NCBI GenBank assembly: GCA_021156345.1
Contig: JAJNDJ010000062.1
Span: 1-5,915 of the forward strand
Direction of reading: 5' to 3'
Length of the DNA: 5,915 bases
Source of the DNA: Rubrobacteraceae bacterium
GTDB taxonomy: Bacteria > Actinomycetota > Rubrobacteria > Rubrobacterales > Rubrobacteraceae
The first letter of the stretch is position 1, and every line of letters starts with the position of its first letter. Shown piece after piece: positions 1 to 5,915 of this stretch. Both the position numbers and the translations under genes were made by a program. Under the pieces are notes generated by a model that was not told the DNA's origin, did no database searches, and saw only the letters and a list, made by a program, of their open reading frames with translations.

Positions 1-1046
<1,046 letters not shown>

Positions 1047-1146
1047 TCATTCCTCTCCACTCGTATTACACAGGCGACCGAGTTACGGCGACGAGCTTAG
1101 CCCGTTTCCGGCGCCCGTGCACGAGGAGACGGCTCGTCACCCGACG

Positions 1147-1587
<441 letters not shown>

Positions 1588-1610
1588 CTATCGAAGGTCA
1601 CGCCCCGCCA

Positions 1611-1620
1611 GTAACGTTAC
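1611..1620. promoter_or_regulatory. Perfect 10-bp palindrome with central CG, possible LacI-family operator
   Basis: GTAACGTTAC is a perfect palindrome lying just past the GH4 stop codon and 84 bp before the GH42-remnant start. LacI-family sugar regulators often bind short palindromes centred on CG with flanking A/T-rich arms, and this one fits that shape. I see no second copy before the other genes and no regulator gene in the window, so the assignment is tentative. Confidence 0.25.
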
Positions 1621-1624
1621 AGGA

Positions 1625-2941
1625 TCAAACACCGCGACGTACCGCACCGGAGGTCCTGACGCCCTCGGGCATGGCTTCACCGTGGGCTTCTATGAGCTCG
1701 TCAACCATCTCGGCTATCTCGTCGAGTGAGAGGACACTCGGAGCGTGGCGGTCGAGCATGGCAGCGTGATAGACGTGGTCCCGACTTCCCTCCAGAGCCG
1801 CCCTTACCGTGAGGTTCTGGACAGCGGTGTGCGGGGCGCAGGTGGCTGCGCACTGCGGCGGAAGGTCACCGACGTGGCAGGGACGTAGGCCCGTATCGTC
1901 GACCAGGATAGGCACCTCGACACAACAGCCTGCGGGGAGGTTGGTAATCAGCCCTGTGTTTTCGACATTGCCGTATATTGCACGCGCCTCGCCGGTGACG
2001 AGCGAGTGCATGATGAGCGAACCGTACTCGACGCTGCGTCCGAGCGGGAAATCCTCTCCGGCGAGCAGCTTACGACGGGTCTCAGCATGCTGGACGAGGT
2101 TCTCCTCGCTGCGACGGACGTACTCGTCTACGGGCACGTCGTAGCGTTCGATGAGGTCATCGTCTTTGAGAAAGTAGGGTACGTACTCGGCGTTGTGCTC
2201 GCTCGACTCGGTGACAAAGTACCCGAAGCGGCGCATCAACTCGAAGCGCACCTTGTCTTTGGCGTATACGTCAGGGTCCTTCATCGCCGCGAATAGTAGC
2301 GGGTAGGCGTCCTCGCCCTCCACTTCGAGGCGCGTCATCCAGGCGATGTGGTTGATGCCGGTGCACTCGTAGAGAAGCTCCTCATGATCCACCCCGATAT
2401 ATGAGGCTATCTCGCGCGCGGTGTAAGGGACGCTGTGGCAGAGTCCGACGCACTTTGTCTCGGGGCTTGCGGTGTACAGCGACTCCATCAGAATGCCCAT
2501 GGGATTCGTGTAGTTCAGGAGCAGCGCTCTCGGACATAGCTCTCGCATCTCGCCAGCAAGGTCGAGCACGAAGGGGATGGTGCGCAGCCCGCGGAAGATG
2601 CCGCCGATGCCCATCGAGTCGGCGATAGTCTGCTTGAGGCCGTACTTCTTGGGGATCTCGAAGTCGAGGTGGGTGGCCTCGTGCATCCCGATCTGGACCA
2701 TGTTTACGACGAAGTCGGCCCCTTCGAGCGCCCTTCGCCGATCGAGATGTTCCTCCACTTTCGCACTCGCGCCGAGTTGTTCCGAGGCCCAGCGGGCCAT
2801 CATACCAGCGGTCTCCAGGCGCTCTGGGTCTATGTCGTGCAGGGCAATGGTGGTTCCGTGCAGTTCGGGAAAGCTCAGGGTGTCTGTCAGTAGGTTCTTG
2901 GTAAAGACGACGCTCCCCGCGCCGATAAAGGCTACCTTCAA
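1625..2941 (-). CDS. melA: GH4 alpha-galactosidase (MelA type), NAD- and metal-dependent
   Basis: Cytoplasmic family 4 glycosidase, expected to hydrolyse terminal alpha-galactosyl residues (melibiose, raffinose type) by the NAD+/Mn2+-dependent oxidation-elimination mechanism. Numbered from TTG 2941 (438 residues; E. coli MelA is about 450): the Rossmann loop FIGAGS is at 4-9 near the N-terminus, then DSMGIGGIFRGLRTIP (108-123), NYTNP (143-147), GLCHSV (166-171) and GINH (195-198). Cys168 and His198 are the expected metal ligands. The CHSV form is the one associated with GH4 alpha-galactosidases rather than phospho-glucosidases or galacturonidases. SSEHNAEYVPYF (246-257) is also MelA-like. The start is TTG because GAAAGGA (2949-2955) lies 7 nt upstream and the protein then begins MKVAFIGAGS as in relatives; a TTG at 2968 would add nine unsupported residues. 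The stretch CAATCAPHTAVQ near 364-375 differs from the usual family sequence. Symbol assigned by family similarity. Confidence 0.93.
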   Translation of the reverse strand: MKVAFIGAGSVVFTKNLLTDTLSFPELHGTTIALHDIDPERLETAGMMARWASEQLGASAKVEEHLDRRRALEGADFVVNMVQIGMHEATHLDFEIPKKYGLKQTIADSMGIGGIFRGLRTIPFVLDLAGEMRELCPRALLLNYTNPMGILMESLYTASPETKCVGLCHSVPYTAREIASYIGVDHEELLYECTGINHIAWMTRLEVEGEDAYPLLFAAMKDPDVYAKDKVRFELMRRFGYFVTESSEHNAEYVPYFLKDDDLIERYDVPVDEYVRRSEENLVQHAETRRKLLAGEDFPLGRSVEYGSLIMHSLVTGEARAIYGNVENTGLITNLPAGCCVEVPILVDDTGLRPCHVGDLPPQCAATCAPHTAVQNLTVRAALEGSRDHVYHAAMLDRHAPSVLSLDEIAEMVDELIEAHGEAMPEGVRTSGAVRRGV

Positions 2942-2948
2942 GGCTGGG

Positions 2949-2955
2949 TCCTTTC
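2949..2955 (-). promoter_or_regulatory. Ribosome binding site that sets the TTG start of the GH4 gene
   Basis: The minus strand reads GAAAGGA with a 7-nt spacer to TTG 2941. It supports that codon as the start over the more distal in-frame TTG at 2968, which has no comparable site. Confidence 0.65.
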
Positions 2956-2990
2956 TCTGAAGGAGCAACTTGCGATCCCTTCCACACAGA

Positions 2991-3065
2991 TTACTTCAAC
3001 ACGGCCACCCCGGCAGGAGGGAAGTTGATCTTGTGCGACCCGGTCTCGAACCCTATAGGTCGCTT
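2991..3065 (-). pseudogene. Possible C-terminal remnant (24 codons plus stop) of a lost glycosidase-like protein
   Basis: In the gap between the GH63-like and GH4 genes, the minus strand encodes KRPIGFETGSHKINFPPAGV followed by AVLK and TAA (2993-2991). A tail of the form 'hydrophobic-PP-x-GVAVLK-stop' is typical of the last beta strand of all-beta C-terminal domains in several bacterial glycosidases, and resembles the [10 protein letters not shown] end of the GH42 remnant in this window. The frame is closed upstream by TAG at 3066-3068. Just beyond lie the two hairpins of a dispersed repeat, so the body of the gene appears to have been lost. It has no start codon or ribosome binding site of its own. 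The match is short, so this could be chance; the parent family cannot be named. Confidence 0.4.
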
Positions 3066-3073
3066 CTAGTTAG

Positions 3074-3118
3074 AGGCGCGGAGCGCCTGCCGAATTGGAT
3101 TCCCGCTTGCGCGGGAAT
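3074..3118. repeat. Dispersed hairpin repeat (dRS3/REP-like, ATTCCC-N8-GGGAAT) with an adjoining hairpin
   Basis: Two adjacent hairpins are visible. AGGCGC-GGA-GCGCCT occupies 3074-3088 (6-bp stem) and ATTCCCGC-TTGC-GCGGGAAT occupies 3099-3118 (8-bp stem, 4-nt loop). The second fits the ATTCCC-N8-GGGAAT consensus of the neisserial dRS3 repeat and of similar repeats scattered through many unrelated genomes. Its translations, IPAQAGIQ on the minus strand and WIPACAGM on the plus strand, are the familiar spurious peptides such repeats give in annotations. Neither stem is followed by a T-run on either strand, so this is not a canonical intrinsic terminator, although it could slow transcription or protect the 3' end of the upstream mRNA. 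Only one copy is present here, so repeat status rests on family recognition. Confidence 0.65.
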
Positions 3119-3160
3119 GATGCTCTCTAGCTGGGAGGATTGCGTGCGCCCAATTTGTCC

Positions 3161-3188
3161 ACTGCGGAAATGATACTGCGGAATCCAT
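3161..3188. repeat. Short imperfect tandem repeat, two 14-bp units
   Basis: ACTGCGGAAATGAT is followed directly by ACTGCGGAATCCAT, with 11 of 14 positions identical. The pair ends two bases from the stop codon of the GH63-like gene. It is probably a slippage duplication; I assign no function. Confidence 0.5.
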
Positions 3189-3189
3189 A

Positions 3190-4725
3190 TCAGCTCTCGG
3201 GGACGGCGACGGTCTTTTCTCCACCCTCCCACCTGATCATGAGTTTCAGGGGTACCGTGGAGCGCACCTGGATTTCTGGCTCTACTGTGGCGGAGTTGCG
3301 GTTGGCGCAAGAGAGATCCAGGACTCCATCCCTGCCGAACGGATAGCCGTGGACGCCGTGGTTTTCCAGGAGCCGTACGTCCCACAGGAGCCGCCCTGAG
3401 GCCGCGTCGGCGCGCAACCCGAACACGTACTCGAAGAGTCCTGCCACGGGCGGGAGGCCACTCCAGCCTACGAAGTCGTCTTTGGCACGGTTGCCAGGCG
3501 CCGTCCGCTCTGGGGCGTAGTTCTCCCAGAGTGTTCCGGTCTGTTCGAAGACGGCTACCACTTGGTCGAGGTCCTCGCGGGAGATCTCGTGCGCCAGGTC
3601 GTTGTAACCTGCCCTGTCGAGTCCGCGCAAGACCATGTAGTTCGTGGGCGGCCATACGCCTCCCAGCCAGTAGCCGCCGCCCGGGTGGTACTCCTGGTGG
3701 TCGGCGGAGAGCGAGGGCACGCGATGGGGTCGCCCGAACCTTTTCGGATCTTCGAGGTGTCCGACGAACGAGGAGATCCTCTCCTGCGGCACCACACCTG
3801 CCAGCAGGGCCCAGAAGGCGCCTACGGTCTGGACGTCCGAAAGAGTTCCGTCCGCAAGCTCATCGTAGTAGAAGGCAGTCACTTCGTTCCACAGACGCTC
3901 GTTGACCGTCAGCGAGAGCCGGTCACGCTCCTCGCGTAGGTCCGCGACCTCCTCTGAGCGGCCGAGGGAATCTGCCATCCTCGAGAGCAGGTCTGCGGAG
4001 AGAATCTGTTGGAGACAGGCGTCGATCCAGACGGCGTGCCCATGGTAGGTCAGGCGTTCGGGCCACCCGAACTTCCCCGCCGGTCTCTGCGGGAAGCGTG
4101 GCTGGTTATCCATTCCGGAGCCGAGGCCGGACGTCCAGTAGGTGCCATCGCGCCAGGTGCGGTGGCGCCGCAGCCACCTGTGGTAGGAGACGAGAACCGG
4201 GAAGACCCGCCCGAGGCGGTCACTGTCGGCCGTATCGCCGTAGTGCTCCCACTCCGTCCACGGCATAACGTTGGGTCCCGTACTCGCCGCGTCGAAGCGC
4301 TCGAAGCGGTCTTTCCCGTCGAAGGTGCCGATCTCCCGGCAGATAAACCCGTCGGGATGCTGCTTGGCGTAGAGGTTATCCAAGGTGCGGTGGAAGGCGA
4401 AGGCGCGGCGGCCGTAAAGTGCGAACAGCGAGATGAATGCCGAGTCCCACATGAAAAGGCAGTCGTTGAAGGCCGTGTCGATAAAGCTGGCCACGAAGCC
4501 GCTCTCCGGCTCGGGACGGCGCAGGTTGGCGAACGCCAGCTCCCACGCCCCACGGTAGCAATCTATGGCATCCTCGTGGCCTTCCCAGAAGGGTTGGGGC
4601 AGGGAGTCCCACGCATCCTCGAACGTGGGTGGAGGAACGTCTTCCTGGGACATCCGAATGAAGACGTTCTCCTCGACCAGCGGCTCTCTGAGATGGGTGT
4701 CAATGAAGCCGTCGTTCGTTCGCAA
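3190..4725 (-). CDS. (alpha/alpha)6-barrel glycoside hydrolase, GH63/GH37-related (MGH1-like)
   Basis: Inverting glycosidase of the clan that includes GH63, trehalases (GH37) and mannosylglycerate/glucosylglycerate hydrolases. Numbered from TTG 4725 (511 residues): NDCLFMWDSAFISLF (87-101) is the conserved aromatic-Asp start of the barrel; SGMDNQPRF (203-211) carries the expected general acid Asp206; GGVWPPTNYM (355-364) is the late-barrel motif; LWENYAPE (399-406) carries the expected general base Glu401; WSGLPPVAGLFEYVFGL (421-437) closes the barrel. A small beta domain follows (about 438-511). AGGAGGT (4733-4739) lies 7 nt before TTG 4725, which I prefer to ATG 4758 because the longer form would overlap that site. 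No signal peptide is seen. Likely substrates are small alpha-glucosides, alpha-mannosides or glycerate glycosides; the sequence does not decide. It is the first gene of the minus-strand run and is divergent from the DUF624 gene. Confidence 0.9.
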   Translation of the reverse strand: MRTNDGFIDTHLREPLVEENVFIRMSQEDVPPPTFEDAWDSLPQPFWEGHEDAIDCYRGAWELAFANLRRPEPESGFVASFIDTAFNDCLFMWDSAFISLFALYGRRAFAFHRTLDNLYAKQHPDGFICREIGTFDGKDRFERFDAASTGPNVMPWTEWEHYGDTADSDRLGRVFPVLVSYHRWLRRHRTWRDGTYWTSGLGSGMDNQPRFPQRPAGKFGWPERLTYHGHAVWIDACLQQILSADLLSRMADSLGRSEEVADLREERDRLSLTVNERLWNEVTAFYYDELADGTLSDVQTVGAFWALLAGVVPQERISSFVGHLEDPKRFGRPHRVPSLSADHQEYHPGGGYWLGGVWPPTNYMVLRGLDRAGYNDLAHEISREDLDQVVAVFEQTGTLWENYAPERTAPGNRAKDDFVGWSGLPPVAGLFEYVFGLRADAASGRLLWDVRLLENHGVHGYPFGRDGVLDLSCANRNSATVEPEIQVRSTVPLKLMIRWEGGEKTVAVPES

Positions 4726-4732
4726 CTTGCCA

Positions 4733-4739
4733 ACCTCCT
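4733..4739 (-). promoter_or_regulatory. Shine-Dalgarno site that sets the TTG start of the GH63-like gene
   Basis: The minus strand reads AGGAGGT with a 7-nt spacer to TTG 4725. Starts at TTG 4782 or ATG 4758 would place this near-perfect site inside the coding region, so the TTG after it is the better choice. Confidence 0.75.
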
Positions 4740-4969
4740 CTATCGCCTGGTCCAGCATCGCGCATACACCGTCTACGCACAAGCCCAGGGTAGGACCCCA
4801 GCTTCAACACGTTCCCGCATTCACTCTACCTACGCACCATCTTCCTCAAGAGTGTCCTGCGGCCATTCGCCGTCCTGGCCTCAGGAACGACGAGCGTGGT
4901 GGAGTGGATTTATTGTCCTTGATAGTGCACAGCACTGGCGTCCTGAGAGATAATAGTGCGCAGTTGATC
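4740..4969. promoter_or_regulatory. Divergent intergenic region between the hydrolase run and the DUF624 gene
   Basis: Promoters for both directions should lie here, because the flanking genes are divergent. I do not see a strong paired -35/-10 for either strand. The best -10-like hexamer for the plus gene is TAATAG (4951-4956), without a good -35 at 16-18 bp. The only clear structure is the pair of ATAGTGC-type direct repeats at 4922-4963. No open frame here looks like a real protein. Confidence 0.5.
4922..4963. repeat. Direct repeat pair ATAGTGCACAG / ATAGTGCGCAG, 31 bp apart, before the DUF624 gene
   Basis: ATAGTGCACAG (4922-4932) and ATAGTGCGCAG (4953-4963) share 10 of 11 bases and are offset by 31 bp, close to three helical turns. 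The first copy overlaps an inverted repeat AGTGC-ACA-GCACT (4924-4936). The second copy covers the best -10-like hexamer. Such helically phased sites suit a transcription factor binding one face of the DNA, but no regulator is known here. Confidence 0.4.
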
Positions 4970-4980
4970 AGGAAATGGCG

Positions 4981-5586
4981 ATGAACGTACTGGACACGAG
5001 AGTCTACAGGTGGCTGGAGACGGCCACGGACTTCTTCCTGCTCAACCTGATGTGGCTTGTGGCCTGCCTGCCTGTTGTGACGATCTTTCCCTCTACCGCG
5101 GCCATGTTCGGCGTGGTGCGGGACTGGGTGCGCGGGAAGGAAGGCAGCCTGACGCGTACGTTCGTCACCCGCTTCCGGGAGAATTTATGGCAGAGCCTCC
5201 TGGTTGGAGCGATCTGGACGGTGTTCGGGGTAGCGCTCTTCCTCGACTTTCTGGTGGCCAGCCAGCTCTCCTACTGGGCCGAGATCGTGCTGAAGTCGCT
5301 CCTCGTGCTCGTATCCACCCTGTACGCTTTCGGTTCCGTCTATCTGTTCCCCGTGATGGTCCACTACGAGACTGACTGGAAGACGGTGATAAAGAACTCT
5401 CTGCTGATTTCTATAGGAAGGCTGCCAACTACGCTGGTGTGCCTGGTGTTCCTGGTAGCTATGGTTGGGCTCACCGTGGTCGTGCCTTTCCTGGTGGTAA
5501 TCACGGGCAGTATTTCAGCCTACGTAGTCTACAGGCTGTGCGACGGGGTGTTCAGGAAGATAGACGCCTCCTACGGGGACGTGTAG
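4981..5586 (+). CDS. DUF624/YesL-family integral membrane protein
   Basis: A 201-residue membrane protein of the DUF624 family (B. subtilis YesL is the named member), whose biochemical role is unknown; members commonly lie beside sugar ABC transporter and glycosidase genes. Seen: an N-terminal amphipathic start (MNVLDTRVYRWLE), then hydrophobic segments near residues 17-37, 71-93, 101-126 and 149-185 (the last long enough for two passes), giving about five membrane spans. The family-typical FPSTAAMFGVVRDWVRG stands at 36-52 after the first span, with a basic loop (KEGSLTRTFVTRFREN) next. I start at ATG 4981 because AGGA (4970-4973) lies 7 nt before it, whereas the ATG at 4975 leaves only 1 nt. 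The gene ends 3 bp from the converging isomerase gene. Context suggests a role linked to sugar uptake or its control. Confidence 0.88.
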   Translation: MNVLDTRVYRWLETATDFFLLNLMWLVACLPVVTIFPSTAAMFGVVRDWVRGKEGSLTRTFVTRFRENLWQSLLVGAIWTVFGVALFLDFLVASQLSYWAEIVLKSLLVLVSTLYAFGSVYLFPVMVHYETDWKTVIKNSLLISIGRLPTTLVCLVFLVAMVGLTVVVPFLVVITGSISAYVVYRLCDGVFRKIDASYGDV

Positions 5587-5589
5587 GTT

Positions 5590-5915
5590 CTACCTGCTGG
5601 CCAGCTCTCGCATGGATTGCAGGCTGATCCTTACGTCTTCGAGCGCGTCCCTCGGGTTGTCCTGCTCGGCAACGTACCACTGTACACCGGCTGCATCGGC
5701 CGCTCTTAGTAGCCCGTTCCACGGCATGGTTCCTTCTCCTACCGGAAGATCGGAGCGTTGTTCGTCGGCTGCCATGTCCTTCAGGTGGACGAGCGGAATG
5801 CGATCTCCGAGGTCCAAGAGCAGAGGCCCCGGGTCCGCGCCACCGTAGCGGACCCAGTAGAGATCCAACTCGAAAGAGACAAGCTCAGGGTCCGTCTCCC
5901 TGACAAGGATATCCC
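5590..5915 (-). CDS. Sugar phosphate isomerase/epimerase (AP endonuclease 2-type TIM barrel), C-terminal 107 residues
   Basis: C-terminal part of a xylose-isomerase-like TIM-barrel protein, the family of inosose dehydratases, sugar epimerases and related cytoplasmic carbohydrate enzymes. The frame is open to the right edge and ends with TAG at 5592-5590. Visible motifs, numbered from the first complete codon at the edge: ETDPELVSFELDLYWV (6-21, metal-binding-type Asp in ELDLYW), PLVHLKDM (40-47, with the expected metal-binding His43), VGEGTMPWNGLL (58-69) and WYVAEQD (79-85, Glu83 at the last metal position), then the C-terminal helix EDVRISLQSMREL. The first metal Glu and the N-terminal two thirds lie outside the window. 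Substrate cannot be read from this part. A TTG within LDLYW is not a real start, because conserved sequence continues upstream of it. It converges on the DUF624 gene with a 3-bp gap. Confidence 0.9.
   Translation of the reverse strand, partial: DILVRETDPELVSFELDLYWVRYGGADPGPLLLDLGDRIPLVHLKDMAADEQRSDLPVGEGTMPWNGLLRAADAAGVQWYVAEQDNPRDALEDVRISLQSMRELASR

Noticed and set aside
1116..1137. Palindrome CGTGCACG and a 5-bp hairpin ACGAG-N7-CTCGT after the GH42 remnant, considered as a terminator
   Set aside because: The stem is short and there is no T-run downstream on the minus strand.
3035..3062. A tRNA T-arm-like string (GGGTTCGAGACC on the minus strand)
   Set aside because: No acceptor, D-arm or anticodon stem can be assembled around it, and it falls in the candidate protein-tail remnant.
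3053..3655. A 200-codon minus-strand frame covering the end of the GH63-like gene and the repeat
   Set aside because: It is out of frame with the conserved hydrolase, and its IPAQAGIQ segment is the usual spurious translation of the hairpin repeat.
4009..4953. A 314-codon plus-strand open frame opposite the GH63-like gene
   Set aside because: It is antisense to a protein with clear family motifs, has low-complexity composition typical of a complementary frame in GC-rich DNA, and resembles no family I know.
5596..5605. Perfect palindrome GCTGGCCAGC near the convergent stop codons
   Set aside because: It lies inside the isomerase reading frame and encodes ordinary C-terminal residues; a chance GC-rich palindrome is likelier than a site.

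Overview
The window is a GC-rich bacterial carbohydrate-utilisation locus. Clear AGGAGGT-type ribosome binding sites, two TTG starts and mixed AGG/CGC arginine codon use suggest a GC-rich Gram-positive-type or Chloroflexota/Actinomycetota-like lineage. The sequence alone does not settle the taxon. I see no phage, transposase, CRISPR, rRNA or tRNA gene.

Most of the window (1-4725) is one minus-strand run of glycoside hydrolases. In transcription order they are: an (alpha/alpha)6-barrel hydrolase related to GH63/GH37 and mannosylglycerate-hydrolase-like enzymes (4725-3190); a 248-bp gap; a GH4 alpha-galactosidase of the MelA type (2941-1625); a 126-codon remnant of a GH42 beta-galactosidase (1527-1147); and the first 347 codons of a GH1 beta-glucosidase (1043 to the left edge). 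Together they would remove terminal alpha-galactosyl, beta-glucosyl/galactosyl and possibly alpha-glucosyl/mannosyl units from short plant-type oligosaccharides. None of the reconstructed N-termini has an obvious signal peptide, so the sugars are probably imported first. No transporter lies in the window.

To the right, across a 255-bp divergent intergenic region, is a plus-strand DUF624/YesL-family membrane protein (4981-5586), a family often found with sugar ABC transporters. Converging on it with a 3-bp gap is the C-terminal part of a sugar phosphate isomerase/epimerase TIM-barrel protein (5915-5590, open at the right edge).

The most notable observation is gene decay. The GH42 gene keeps its start, ribosome binding site, N-terminal strand and C-terminal domain in one open frame, but its whole catalytic core is missing. 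The gap before GH4 carries what looks like the last 24 codons of another, otherwise lost, protein with a glycosidase-like tail, next to a dispersed hairpin repeat (ATTCCC-N8-GGGAAT). I found no convincing new multi-gene system. The window is best read as a sugar-scavenging locus that is being remodelled.
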